Origin: SZAS-79 sp964599095
Lineage (GTDB): Bacteria; Pseudomonadota; Gammaproteobacteria; Burkholderiales; SG8-39
NCBI GenBank assembly: GCA_964599095.1
Contig: CAZREB010000008.1
Location: forward strand, 62,001 to 126,000
DNA: 64,000 nucleotides
Direction of reading: 5' to 3'
In this document: positions 26,686 through 34,703 of the stretch, piece by piece
How the letters are laid out: each line of letters opens with the position of its first letter
How positions within the stretch are numbered: the first letter of the stretch is position 1
Position numbers and translations under genes: made by a program
The notes under the pieces: generated by a model
Seen by the model: only the letters and a program-made list of their open reading frames with translations
The model's database searches: none
What the model was told of the DNA's origin: nothing

Positions 26686-27083
26686 GCGCGGACGCCAGGC
26701 TCCCGCCGTCCGACCGCGGCGTCGCGGCGCGGCGCATGACCGAAGCGGTCGCGCGAGGACGCTTCGAGTTGCCGCAATGCGAAGACTGCGGAGCGATCCA
26801 GTACCCGCCCCGCGAGTGCTGCGTCAAATGCCTTTCCGGGAACCTGCGATGGAGCGAGGCCGTGCCGCAGGGCACGCTGCTCGCGCGAACCTCGATCCGG
26901 CACAGCAACGAGCCCTGGTTCCGGTCGCGCCTGCCGGTAGAGATCGGATCGGTGCAGCTGGATGCCGGCCCTATCCTCATCGTCATGATCGACGATGCTG
27001 CGCTCGCAGCCGGTGCGCGCGTGCGGATCGTCGCACGGCTGGATGCTGCGCAGCAGGCGATCCTGGCGGCGGTGGCGAGTTGA
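26682..27083 (+). CDS. DUF35 / Zn-ribbon OB-fold partner protein
   Basis: Small partner protein of 133 residues. A rubredoxin-like zinc ribbon has Cys33, Cys36, Cys47 and Cys50 (CEDC and CVKC), followed by an OB fold from about residue 58 onward. DUF35 proteins bind acyl-CoA and form complexes with thiolase-like proteins. It begins 4 bases inside the thiolase-like gene, which suggests fixed stoichiometry. It is the last gene of the operon; a repeat-rich non-coding stretch follows directly. Confidence 0.9.
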   Translation: MSADARLPPSDRGVAARRMTEAVARGRFELPQCEDCGAIQYPPRECCVKCLSGNLRWSEAVPQGTLLARTSIRHSNEPWFRSRLPVEIGSVQLDAGPILIVMIDDAALAAGARVRIVARLDAAQQAILAAVAS

Positions 27084-27276
27084 TGTGCGTTTGATTCAAC
27101 CCAGCGCGCAATTGATTCAATCAGTGCGCATTTGAATTTCCCCAATCTCCCGACTTTGCGAATTTCATCTGTTTGCGCGTTCGCGCAAACATGGAAATTC
27201 GCAAAGTCGGGAGACCATGGAAGGTCAAATTCACGATCACGCCCGCAAAGTCGGGAGACCCGGGAAAGTCAAATTC
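27083..27276. repeat. REP-like hairpin and tandem repeat cluster
   Basis: This gap holds nested repeats. First come three roughly 20-base units, GTGCGTTTGATTCAA (27085-27099), GCGCAATTGATTCAA (27106-27120) and GTGCGCATTTGAATTTC (27124-27140); two contain the palindrome TTGATTCAA. Next is a near-perfect hairpin, 27146-27166 paired with 27194-27214 (21 of 21 bases), enclosing a second perfect stem at 27170-27179 / 27182-27191 with a TT loop. Last, 27200-27232 is repeated directly at 27244-27276 with about four mismatches (44-base period). No coding signal. It looks like an interspersed intergenic repeat and may also terminate the nine-gene operon. Confidence 0.8.
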
Positions 27277-27290
27277 GGGACACCGCCCGA

Positions 27291-28187
27291 CTAGGCACCC
27301 TGCTGCTTCGACCAAGCCTGCGCAATCTCCCCCGCCGTCGCGCACCACACGCCTTCTCTGCGCTTCAGGTCAGCCAGCACCGCTTCGAGATACGAGATCC
27401 GCCAAGGCGCGCCGATCAGCCAAGGGTGCAGGTTCAGCACCAGCATGCGCGGGCGCTTCTCGCCGTCGGCGATCATCCAGTCGAGCGCGTCGGCGATGGA
27501 GCGCTGCCATCGCGCCATCGAGAGTTTTCGGTACCAGTGCGCGAAAACGTCGTCGAAGTCGACCAGCATCGGCAGCGACACGAGCGCTCCCGCGGGCGTC
27601 TTCATCGCGTAGGGGTTCTCGTCGTTCGGCCAGTCGAGCACGTACTCGATCCCCAGTTCGGCCAGCACGCCCGGGGTGCGCGCGGACTCGCCGTACTCCG
27701 GGCCGTGCCACCCTGCCGGACGCCTGCCGCTGGCGCGTTCGAGGGCCGAGAGCGCGGCTGCGATCTGGTTGCGTTCCGCCACCTCGTCGAGTTTGGCGGT
27801 GATCACCTGCGTCACTGCGTTGCCGTGGGCGGCGATTTCCCAGTTGCGCCGCAGGCATTCGTCCAGGATCACCGGCTTTTGCGTGGCCACCGCGGCATCG
27901 ATCGCGGCAGTGGCGCGCAGGCCGTGGCGGTCGAGCGTTTCCATGACGCGGAAGACGCCGATCCGGTTGCCGTACTCGCGCAGCGAGTAGGAGCGGAAAT
28001 CCGGGTAAGGCCCGCGCCCCATGCCGCCGGGCAGCGTGACCGGCATGAACGCGCCGGGGGCCTGCACCATCTCGTACTGCTCGATGCTGACGACGATGCC
28101 GAAGGCCAGCCGCGCGCCGTTCGGCCACTCGACGCGCTTGCGCGCGACGATCGGCGTGGAGTCGAACCAGTCGTGGTTTGCGTTCAC
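27291..28187 (-). CDS. Polysaccharide deacetylase-fold (PuuE/allantoinase-like) hydrolase A
   Basis: NodB-homology-fold protein of 298 residues starting at GTG 28187, which overlaps the upstream gene's stop by 4 bases (GTGA). Recognisable parts are RLAFGIVVSIEQYE, WEIAAHGNAVTQV with the fold's histidine, and NLHPWLIGAPWRI near the end. The pattern resembles PuuE-type allantoinases and imidase-like members that hydrolyse small amides rather than chitin. It is the second of two related neighbours, so the pair may form a hetero-oligomer or act in sequence. Confidence 0.82.
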   Translation of the reverse strand: MNANHDWFDSTPIVARKRVEWPNGARLAFGIVVSIEQYEMVQAPGAFMPVTLPGGMGRGPYPDFRSYSLREYGNRIGVFRVMETLDRHGLRATAAIDAAVATQKPVILDECLRRNWEIAAHGNAVTQVITAKLDEVAERNQIAAALSALERASGRRPAGWHGPEYGESARTPGVLAELGIEYVLDWPNDENPYAMKTPAGALVSLPMLVDFDDVFAHWYRKLSMARWQRSIADALDWMIADGEKRPRMLVLNLHPWLIGAPWRISYLEAVLADLKRREGVWCATAGEIAQAWSKQQGA

Positions 28188-29152
28188 TTGGCCGCCCTCC
28201 GCGCATCGAGGTGGCGCAGCGCCGTGTCGTAGTGGTGCTCCAGGTAGTACTGCGCGATTTCGTCGGCGGTGGTTTTCCAGGTGCCCGGGTGCGAGAACAC
28301 GTAGGCAAGGGCCTCGTCGAGGTATCTTGCGCGCTGGGGCTGCCCGACGAGTTGCGGATGGATCGAGATGCACATCACGCGCCCGTTGTGTTCGCCTTCG
28401 CGGTACAGGGTGTCGAACTGGCGCTTGATCACGTCGGCGAAATCGTCGGCCTCGAACGCCATGCCGAGGAAGGGCGCGTCGTTGACCTCCGCCGCATAGG
28501 GCAGCGAGATCAGCCGCCCGGAGCGCACCCTGAGCGGCATCGGCTGGTCGTCGTGGTACCAGTCGCCGTGATAGAGGAACCCGAGTTCGGCCAGGATATC
28601 CGGGGTCGACTCGGTGGCCGCCTGCGGCCCGGGCCCGCCCATGCCGAGCATCCGCCGGCCGGTAAGCTCGGCGACCGTGTCGCGCATCTGCGTGTAGTAG
28701 GCGCGCTCGGCGGATTCGTCATGGCCGAAGATGAAGCGCGTGTTGTTGATCCCGTGGCCGAGATAGGCCCACTTTCGCTCCACCAGCGCGTCGCGGATCG
28801 ATGGGTAGCGGGTCAGCGCCTCGGTGTTGATTACCGCAGTGCACGGCGTGTCGTGCTTGTCCAGCACCTCGAGCATCCGCCAGAACCCGACCCGGTTCGC
28901 GTAATCCTGCCGGCCGTAGGCGAGCGGGTCGGGGGACGGCGTGCGCGCCCAGGCATCGAGCCATGGGTCGGCCGGCGGCAGGTATTCCCACGAAAGCACG
29001 TTCGGCGCGACCCACACCGCGACGCGTTTGCCGTTGGGCCAGGCAATCTTCGGGCGGCCGATGATCGGCGAGTAGTCCGACCAGGGCTGGTCCGCGCCTT
29101 CCAGGGTGCGCCGCGTGGGCGGCGCGTCGGGGCGATAGCGGTATTGCAGCAT
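28184..29152 (-). CDS. Polysaccharide deacetylase-fold hydrolase B
   Basis: Related protein of 322 residues. The ATG at 29152 (MLQYRYRPD) follows a GGGAGAG ribosome site; an upstream in-frame Met would be too long. Shared features with its neighbour include the WPNGKRVAVWVAPNV opening, YANRVGFWRMLEVLDKH, and the C-terminal SIHPQLVGQPQRARYLDEAL. The His in YLGHGINNTR matches AHGN in protein A. It is divergent from a Bug gene, with a TTGYA-N3-TGCAA dyad between. N-heterocycle or cyclic amide hydrolysis is plausible but unproven. Confidence 0.82.
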   Translation of the reverse strand: MLQYRYRPDAPPTRRTLEGADQPWSDYSPIIGRPKIAWPNGKRVAVWVAPNVLSWEYLPPADPWLDAWARTPSPDPLAYGRQDYANRVGFWRMLEVLDKHDTPCTAVINTEALTRYPSIRDALVERKWAYLGHGINNTRFIFGHDESAERAYYTQMRDTVAELTGRRMLGMGGPGPQAATESTPDILAELGFLYHGDWYHDDQPMPLRVRSGRLISLPYAAEVNDAPFLGMAFEADDFADVIKRQFDTLYREGEHNGRVMCISIHPQLVGQPQRARYLDEALAYVFSHPGTWKTTADEIAQYYLEHHYDTALRHLDARRAAK

Positions 29153-29203
29153 GCGGTTTCTCTCCCGGGCGTTGACCCAAGCGGCATTCGTCAATTATGG
29201 TAC

Positions 29204-29216
29204 TTGCATAGTGCAA
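29204..29216. promoter_or_regulatory. TTGYA-N3-TGCAA operator, copy 2
   Basis: TTGCA-TAG-TGCAA is a perfect dyad in the short divergent promoter between hydrolase B (start 29152) and Bug protein 5 (start 29235). The flanks ATGGTAC before it and AACAGG after it also match copy 3 near 32954-32980. Confidence 0.65.
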
Positions 29217-29234
29217 CCAACAGGAAGCGTTCCT

Positions 29235-30200
29235 TTGAAAATCCTCCAGATGCTGCTGGCCGCGGCCCTCGTCGCCTCGACGCACCTCGCGCTCGCCCAG
29301 GACTACCCGAGCCGGGCGGTGCGGATCATCGTCTCCTACGCGCCCGGTGCCGAAAACGATCGCCTCGCGCGGCTTGCAGCGCAGCATCTTGCCGACCAGC
29401 TCAAGCAGCCCTTCCTGGTGGAGAACAAGCCCGGCGCGGCCGGCGTGATCGGCTCGGAGTTCGTGGCCAGCGCCCCGCCCGACGGCTATACGCTGCTCCT
29501 CGGCAACGCCTCGACGCTCGCCATCATGGGCAGCATGAACCCGAAGCTGCCGTACAAGCCACTCGACTTCGAACCGGTGTCGGTGCTTGCTTCTATCCCT
29601 TCGGTGCTGGTGGTCAATGCCGCCCTGCCGGCGAAGACCGTCGCCGAATTCATCGCGCTCGCCCGCGCGAAGCCGGGCGAGCTGAACTACGGTTCGCCGG
29701 GCGCCGGCACGTCGATGCACCTGACCGCGGTGCTGTTCGCTGCGCAGACCGGCACGAAGATCGTCCACGTCGCCTACAAAGGCGCGGCGCCCGCGGTCAC
29801 GGACCTGCTCGGGGGGCAGGTGCAATTCATGTTCCAGAACGTGCCGACCGTGCTGCCGCACATCCGCAGCGGCAGGCTGCACGCCCTCGCCGTGACTACG
29901 CCGGCGCGCGTTGCCGTATTGCCGTCCGTGCCGACGCTGGCGGAGTCCGGCATCCGGGATGCGGACTCGGTTTCCTGGTTCGCGATCGTCGCGCCCAAAG
30001 GCACGCCGGCTGCAGTCACCTCGCTGCTGCAGGCCGAGATCAACAAGGCCTGGCTCAAGCCGGAAGTGCGCCAGAGCCTGGAGGCCCTCGGGGCCGATCC
30101 GGTGGCCAGCACGCCTGCCGAAGCGGGCGCCTTCATGCGGGCCGAGTACGCCAAGTGGGAAAAGGCGGTGAATGCGGCAGGGGTGAAAATGGCGAACTGA
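29235..30200 (+). CDS. Bug/TctC family solute-binding protein 5
   Basis: Periplasmic receptor of 321 residues. The start is probably TTG at 29235 with AGGAAG 6 bases upstream, giving a normal signal peptide (KILQMLLAAALVASTHLALAQ is about its extent, split at LALAQ). A longer in-frame start at 29151 would run the coding region through the operator dyad. Motifs are YPSRAVRIIVSYAPGAEND, VENKPGAAGV and APPDGYTLLLG. It is divergent from the two deacetylase-fold genes and convergent with the dioxygenase beta gene. Confidence 0.88.
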   Translation: MKILQMLLAAALVASTHLALAQDYPSRAVRIIVSYAPGAENDRLARLAAQHLADQLKQPFLVENKPGAAGVIGSEFVASAPPDGYTLLLGNASTLAIMGSMNPKLPYKPLDFEPVSVLASIPSVLVVNAALPAKTVAEFIALARAKPGELNYGSPGAGTSMHLTAVLFAAQTGTKIVHVAYKGAAPAVTDLLGGQVQFMFQNVPTVLPHIRSGRLHALAVTTPARVAVLPSVPTLAESGIRDADSVSWFAIVAPKGTPAAVTSLLQAEINKAWLKPEVRQSLEALGADPVASTPAEAGAFMRAEYAKWEKAVNAAGVKMAN

Positions 30201-30207
30201 GCGGAGC

Positions 30208-30705
30208 TCAAATGCAGTAGAAGTCGATCATCGTCGGGATGTAGTCGTTCAGCAGCAGGATCTTCTTCTTCGCTACGCGCCACGCATCGCCCTCGGCCGC
30301 ATAGTTCATCTCGTAACGCCCGAAGAACACGTGCTGCTTGAGGTGCTTCGGGTCGAACACGTGGCAGGTCCAGCTCGCGAACACCGTCGGCGATTGCGGG
30401 TCGCCTTCGAGCACCGCGCCGGTCACCGAGTGCGCGGTGCGCAGGACCGGGGTCGAGGCCGCCGAGCGGCCGCTCTCCAGCCGCCACACCCTGTCTTCCA
30501 GGGCCGCGCGGCTTTCGTGATAGATCAGCGAGACTTCGCGGTCGGGATCTTCGACCGGCGTGCCGTCGCCGCGCCAGGCAGGGACCCAGAACACCGCCGA
30601 GGGTGCGTACATCGAGAGCCAATCCGCCCAGCGATGCCCGTCCAGCAGGTGCGCCTCGCGCGCGAGGAGCGCCTGCGCCTCGTCGATCCGCAGCGGCCGC
30701 GTCAT
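30208..30705 (-). CDS. Aromatic-ring-hydroxylating dioxygenase beta subunit
   Basis: Small structural subunit of 165 residues with the NTF2-like cone fold of BenB/AntB proteins. Typical stretches are AREAHLLDGHRWADWLSMY, YHESRAALEDRVWRL and the C-terminal KKKILLLNDYIPTMIDFY. Its start overlaps the alpha-subunit stop by 4 bases, so the two chains are made together. Together with the alpha gene and SDR it forms a BenABD-like set, but no BenC-type reductase gene is present in the window. Confidence 0.9.
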   Translation of the reverse strand: MTRPLRIDEAQALLAREAHLLDGHRWADWLSMYAPSAVFWVPAWRGDGTPVEDPDREVSLIYHESRAALEDRVWRLESGRSAASTPVLRTAHSVTGAVLEGDPQSPTVFASWTCHVFDPKHLKQHVFFGRYEMNYAAEGDAWRVAKKKILLLNDYIPTMIDFYCI

Positions 30706-32051
30706 CGGCCCTGCTCCCGCGCAAGGCCGCGCTCGATCAGGCGGACCCACTCGCGGTAGGCCGACTGGTGGCAGGTCTCGTCGCCCATGTCGTAAGGCCC
30801 GTGCGCCCACTGCACCGGCACGATGCCCAGCTCGTCGGAATACGGCCCCGGCCCGGTGCGCAGCACCGCCATGCCGCGCGCATAGGCCTGCTGCCAGTCG
30901 ATCGCCCAGCCGCCGAAGCCGGTCTGGCAGTCGCGGTAGGTGGCGACGTCGTCCGGGGTCGCGAGCCCGCTCGGGTTGAAGAACTCCTCGTAGTGCCGGA
31001 TGCGCAAACGCCGCGCCTCGGCGCTCTCGCCCCTGGGGCCGATGCACCAGGCGGTCATCTCGGTACGGTCCACCGACAGCGGGCGGATCACGCGCAGTTG
31101 CGGCGCGATGTTCTCCGACAGCTGCAGGTTGGGGAATACCGTCATGTTGCGCATGTAGAACATCCACTTCGCGCGCGTCTCGCCGACCCGCGCGACCAGC
31201 TCGCCGCGCGACAGGTGGAGCGGCCGCGACTCCGGGTTCGGGATCGGCCCCCAGGTGGCGCTGTGGCCGTGGCCGAAGTCGAAGGCGCCGCGCTGCAGGC
31301 GCCTGCTCTGCTCGCGGATGTCGGCGTACGAAGAGCCGTCCTGCCCGCCGCGATCGCCCTGCCGGCCGAGCACGCCGATGTAGGAAGCGTGCGTGGTCGC
31401 GAAGTGATAGCTGTCGGTCGCATTCTCGATTTGCGTCTTCCAGTTCGCGTCGAACGTGAAGGTGACCGAGCCGGGCAGCAGTTCGATGCCTTCCGGGCCC
31501 TGGTCGGCGAACAGGTCGAGGAAGGCGCGCGCGGTGCCCAGGTGCTCCTCGAGCGGCGGCACGTCCGCGGCGAGGCTGCCGAACAGGAAGCCCCGGTAGT
31601 TCGCGAAGCGCGGCAGCGCGGCGAGATCGTGGCTCTCGGTGGCGAACGCAGGCGTGTACGCACCGCTCTTTTCGGCATTGACCGAGATGCAGCGCCCGCC
31701 GCTGTCGAAGGTCCAGCCGTGATAGCTGCAGACGTGCAGCCGGCGGTTGCCGGAGGGCTGGTGGCAGACCACCGCGCCGCGATGCCGGCAGCTGTTGATG
31801 AACGCGCCAAGCCTGCCGGCGGCGTCGCGGGTGACCACGACCGGCTGGCGGCCGACGCGCGTCGTGATGAAGTCGTGCGGGTTCGGCAGCTGCGACTCGA
31901 GCCCGAGGAAGGCCCAGGTCGCCTCGAAGATGTGCCGGATCTCGAGGTCGAACAGCGCCGGGTCGCGGAACACGTCGCGATGCACGCGGAAGATGCCGTC
32001 CGCCGGGCGGTCGTCGATGTATCGCGCGACGCTGTCCACGCGCGCGTTCAT
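30702..32051 (-). CDS. Aromatic-ring-hydroxylating dioxygenase alpha subunit (benzoate/anthranilate type)
   Basis: Catalytic subunit of 449 residues. Rieske ligands Cys88, His90, Cys108 and His111 lie in NSCRHRGAVV and CSYHGW. The mononuclear iron site is in ENATDSYHFATTHASY. Length and the presence of a beta subunit fit benzoate, toluate, anthranilate and related dioxygenases. The ATG at 32051 overlaps the SDR stop by 4 bases, so the order is SDR, alpha, beta. The likely product is a cis-dihydrodiol of an aromatic acid, to be rearomatised by the SDR. The actual substrate is unknown. Confidence 0.92.
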   Translation of the reverse strand: MNARVDSVARYIDDRPADGIFRVHRDVFRDPALFDLEIRHIFEATWAFLGLESQLPNPHDFITTRVGRQPVVVTRDAAGRLGAFINSCRHRGAVVCHQPSGNRRLHVCSYHGWTFDSGGRCISVNAEKSGAYTPAFATESHDLAALPRFANYRGFLFGSLAADVPPLEEHLGTARAFLDLFADQGPEGIELLPGSVTFTFDANWKTQIENATDSYHFATTHASYIGVLGRQGDRGGQDGSSYADIREQSRRLQRGAFDFGHGHSATWGPIPNPESRPLHLSRGELVARVGETRAKWMFYMRNMTVFPNLQLSENIAPQLRVIRPLSVDRTEMTAWCIGPRGESAEARRLRIRHYEEFFNPSGLATPDDVATYRDCQTGFGGWAIDWQQAYARGMAVLRTGPGPYSDELGIVPVQWAHGPYDMGDETCHQSAYREWVRLIERGLAREQGR

Positions 32052-32872
32052 GCCGCACCTCGCGCAGCACGCAAGTCGGTCGGCAGCACGCGATCGCGCC
32101 CCTGCGGGCCCATCGCGGTGTGTCCGCCGTCCACGCGCAGGACGCTGCCGGTGACGAATCCCGCGTGCGCGGAGCACAGGAACAGCACCGCATCGGCCAC
32201 TTCGCTCGCGCGGCCCGCGCGGCCGAGCATGTGCAGCCGCGCGGCAAGCGCCTCGTAGCGCTCGCGCGCGTCGGCCGGGCCCGCGGCGAGTGCAGCCTTG
32301 GCGGTCCATGCGGGCTGCACCGCATTCACGCGGATGCCGTCCGCCGCGAGGTCCATCGCCTGGCTGCGGGTGACCTGCTCGATCGCCGCCTTGGTCGCCG
32401 GGTAGACCCAGCGGCCAGCAAGCGCGAAATTCGCGCTGCCGCTGCTGAAATTGACGACGCTCGCGCAGGGCGAACGGGCGAGCCAGGGGCGCGCACGCTG
32501 CACCAGCAGGATGTGGCCGAAGAGGTTCACGCCGAAGCCGTTCATCCATTCGGCGCGCGTGGATTCGGCGCCGCGATCGGCGTAGGTGCAGGCGACATTG
32601 ACGACGAAATCGATGCCGCCGAACGCCGCCGTGGTGGTTTCGACCAGCCGTTCGATATCTTCGTCGCGGCGCAGGTCGGTCGCGACGAATCGGCAGCCCG
32701 GCCCCGATTCGGCCGCGAGCGCAGCACCTTCGGCTTCGAGGATGTCGGCGATCACGACTTTCGCGCCGGCCGCGGCGAAAGCCCGCGCGACCCCGGCGCC
32801 TATGCCGCTCGCGCCGCCGGTGACGATCGCCACCCGGCCTGCCACGCCCCTCAAATGGCCTGCGTCAGGCAT
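32048..32872 (-). CDS. Short-chain dehydrogenase, probable cis-dihydrodiol dehydrogenase
   Basis: Classical SDR of 274 residues from the ATG at 32872 (MPDAGHLRG). The cofactor motif is TGGASGIG at 18-25, and the catalytic set is Ser in NFSSGSANF and Tyr-x3-Lys in YPATK. The usual NNAG is replaced by NVAC. As first gene of a dioxygenase operon it probably oxidises the diol to a catechol-like product, like BenD. The C-terminal VLRVDGGHTAMGPQG is typical. It is divergent from the third Rieske gene, with an operator dyad between them. Confidence 0.88.
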   Translation of the reverse strand: MPDAGHLRGVAGRVAIVTGGASGIGAGVARAFAAAGAKVVIADILEAEGAALAAESGPGCRFVATDLRRDEDIERLVETTTAAFGGIDFVVNVACTYADRGAESTRAEWMNGFGVNLFGHILLVQRARPWLARSPCASVVNFSSGSANFALAGRWVYPATKAAIEQVTRSQAMDLAADGIRVNAVQPAWTAKAALAAGPADARERYEALAARLHMLGRAGRASEVADAVLFLCSAHAGFVTGSVLRVDGGHTAMGPQGRDRVLPTDLRAARGAA

Positions 32873-32960
32873 GGGAAGTCCGGTACCTGCGGACGGTTTC
32901 GATCCTGCGACATGGCCCATTTCCCCGAGCGAAATCTCGATTGCACCCCGAATATGGTAC

Positions 32961-32973
32961 TTGTATATTGCAA
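32961..32973. promoter_or_regulatory. TTGYA-N3-TGCAA operator, copy 3
   Basis: TTGTA-TAT-TGCAA lies in the 134-base divergent promoter between the SDR-dioxygenase operon (start 32872) and the Rieske gene at 33007. The context ATGGTAC before and CGAACAGGC after matches copies 2 and 1 respectively. Confidence 0.6.
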
Positions 32974-33006
32974 CGAACAGGCAACGGCAGGCGCGGAGGT
33001 TCGACT

Positions 33007-34311
33007 ATGCTGACCAGAGAAGACAACGACCGCATCACGCAGGTCGGCCCGGACAAGCCGCTGGGCCGGTTCTTCCGTCGCTACTGGATCCCGGCGGCCA
33101 AGCTCGAGGAGATCGCCGAGCCCGGCGGCGCGCCGGTGCGCGTCGGCCTCCTGGGCGAGAAGCTGGTGGCCTTTCGCGACCCGTCGGGCAAGCCCGGCCT
33201 GATCCACGAATTCTGCCCGCATCGCCGCGCCTCGCTGGTTTACGGGCGGAACGAAGAAGGCGGCCTTCGCTGCCTTTATCACGGCTGGAAGATCGGCCAC
33301 ACCGGGCAGGTGCTCGAGACACCGCCCGAGCCCGCGGGCAGCAAGCTCGCGAAGAACCTCTGCGTCTCGGCCTACCCGGTGCGCGAAGCCGGCGGCCTGT
33401 TGTGGACCTACATGGGCCCGAAAGACCTCGAGCCGAAATTTCCGGCATTCCCTTGGCTCGACCTGCCGCCGGAGAAGCTGCTGGTGGTCAAGATGTACCA
33501 GGACTGCAACTACCTGCAGGGGCTCGAAGGCGACCTCGACCCGGCGCACCCGAATTACCTGCATCGCGACTTCACGCTCGAGAAGGACAAGAGCTGGGCC
33601 GGCGCGGGCTGGCAGTCGATCGCCGACCTGATGTCCGACGGCGTGCCCGCAATCCACTGCGAGGAGACGCCCTACCTGATGCGCGTCGGCGCGATCCGCA
33701 AGACCGCCGACCCGAAGATGAACTACGTGCGCACCACCGAATGGGTCGCGCCGTTCTACACCTACATCGCGACCGGCCCGCACGAGTCGCGCCTGTTCAA
33801 GGCGTGGCTGCCGATCGACGATTTCGGCTGCTACACCTTCTACATCCACTTCAACCCGGAAACGCCGCTCAACGTGCCGGCGAGCTACGCCAACTGGGGC
33901 CACGAGACGCACGCGCCGGACTACCGCACCAAGCACACGGTGGCGAACATGCACCTGCAGGATCGCCGCATGATGGCGACCACCAATTTCTCCGGCGTCG
34001 AAGGCGCGGCGATCCAGGACCGCGCGGTGCAGGAGAGCATGGGCCCGATCTGCGACCGCACGCAGGAGCACCTGGGCACCAGCGACAAGGCGGTGATCTT
34101 CTACCGCAGGCTGATCCTGCGGAAGCTCACCGAGATGGACGAAGGCAAGCCGCTGCCGGGCCTGGACCCCTCGCTCGACTTCAACCACCGGACCGCCTCG
34201 GTCTTCATGCCGGCGGAGGCCGACTGGCACGACGCGCTGAAATTCCTCGAAGAGCAGGAGAGGGAGAGCGCCCCGCCGCAAAAAACCGCCGCACCCGCGG
34301 CGGTGGACTGA
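33007..34311 (+). CDS. Rieske oxygenase, phthalate 4,5-dioxygenase / LigX-like type
   Basis: Single-subunit-type Rieske oxygenase of 434 residues. GGAGG lies 7 bases before the ATG. The Rieske ligands are Cys70, His72, Cys89 and His92 in EFCPHRRAS and CLYHGWK. The mononuclear iron motif reads LEGDLDPAHPNYLH, the form found in phthalate 4,5-dioxygenase and ring-hydroxylating demethylase relatives. The C-terminus has a low-complexity tail rich in Ala, Pro and Glu. No reductase gene is adjacent. It is monocistronic and ends at a repeat element. Confidence 0.9.
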   Translation: MLTREDNDRITQVGPDKPLGRFFRRYWIPAAKLEEIAEPGGAPVRVGLLGEKLVAFRDPSGKPGLIHEFCPHRRASLVYGRNEEGGLRCLYHGWKIGHTGQVLETPPEPAGSKLAKNLCVSAYPVREAGGLLWTYMGPKDLEPKFPAFPWLDLPPEKLLVVKMYQDCNYLQGLEGDLDPAHPNYLHRDFTLEKDKSWAGAGWQSIADLMSDGVPAIHCEETPYLMRVGAIRKTADPKMNYVRTTEWVAPFYTYIATGPHESRLFKAWLPIDDFGCYTFYIHFNPETPLNVPASYANWGHETHAPDYRTKHTVANMHLQDRRMMATTNFSGVEGAAIQDRAVQESMGPICDRTQEHLGTSDKAVIFYRRLILRKLTEMDEGKPLPGLDPSLDFNHRTASVFMPAEADWHDALKFLEEQERESAPPQKTAAPAAVD

Positions 34312-34324
34312 GGATGCCCAGGAA

Positions 34325-34357
34325 GGGGTAACGGGGGAACCTGGGTTCCCCTGTTCC
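34325..34357. repeat. Interspersed palindromic repeat (REP-like), copy 1
   Basis: GC-rich 33-base unit centred on the palindrome GGGAACCTGGGTTCCC. Its reverse complement is identical, 33 of 33, to 63190-63222, and a divergent relative is at 41586-41623. It fills the gap between the convergent Rieske and thioredoxin-like genes and ends on the latter's stop codon. It may act as a bidirectional terminator. Confidence 0.85.
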
Positions 34358-34692
34358 TAGCTTCCTGCCGGCGCGATCTGCGCGAGCGCCGCGCTGATCG
34401 GCTCGGTTTCGCGGGGCCGCACCACGCGCGTGACTTCCTTGCCGGCGTTCATGAACACCAGCGTCGGCCACAGCTTCACTTTGAACGAGCGGCCCAGCGG
34501 GCGCCCGCTGCCGTCCTCGACCTTGATGTGCCGCACTTCGGGGTGATCGGCCAGCACCGACGCGACCAGCGGCTGCGCAAAGCGGCAGTGCCCGCAGGTC
34601 GGGCTGCCGAATTCGACGACCACCGGGCCGGGGAGGGCGTCGATCGCCTCGCGCGCCGGTTCGACCGCCTCGAAAGCCGTGCTTGCCGCCAT
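34357..34692 (-). CDS. Thioredoxin-family protein
   Basis: Thioredoxin-fold protein of 111 residues with active site CGHC in VVEFGSPTCGHCRFAQPL (about 33-36). The cis-proline region is present as KLWPTLVFMNAGKEV. There is no signal peptide, so it is probably cytoplasmic. The His-Gly order in the active site differs from the standard CGPC and suggests a more oxidising redox potential. It is the last gene of the hydrolase-VOC-thioredoxin operon (11 bases after VOC). Confidence 0.9.
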   Translation of the reverse strand: MAASTAFEAVEPAREAIDALPGPVVVEFGSPTCGHCRFAQPLVASVLADHPEVRHIKVEDGSGRPLGRSFKVKLWPTLVFMNAGKEVTRVVRPRETEPISAALAQIAPAGS

Positions 34693-34703
34693 CGGCCGGG
34701 CCG

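Noticed and set aside
27124..27276. CRISPR-like array
   Set aside because: The repeated units are inverted or only two copies with a 44-base period, and there are no spacers or cas genes.
27121..27348. Small proteins in both strands of the repeat region
   Set aside because: The frames come from the repeat itself, have no ribosome sites and are rich in repeated motifs such as AKSGD.
30208..32051. A full BenABCD operon
   Set aside because: Alpha, beta and SDR genes are present but the reductase gene is not, so benzoate dioxygenase symbols were withheld.
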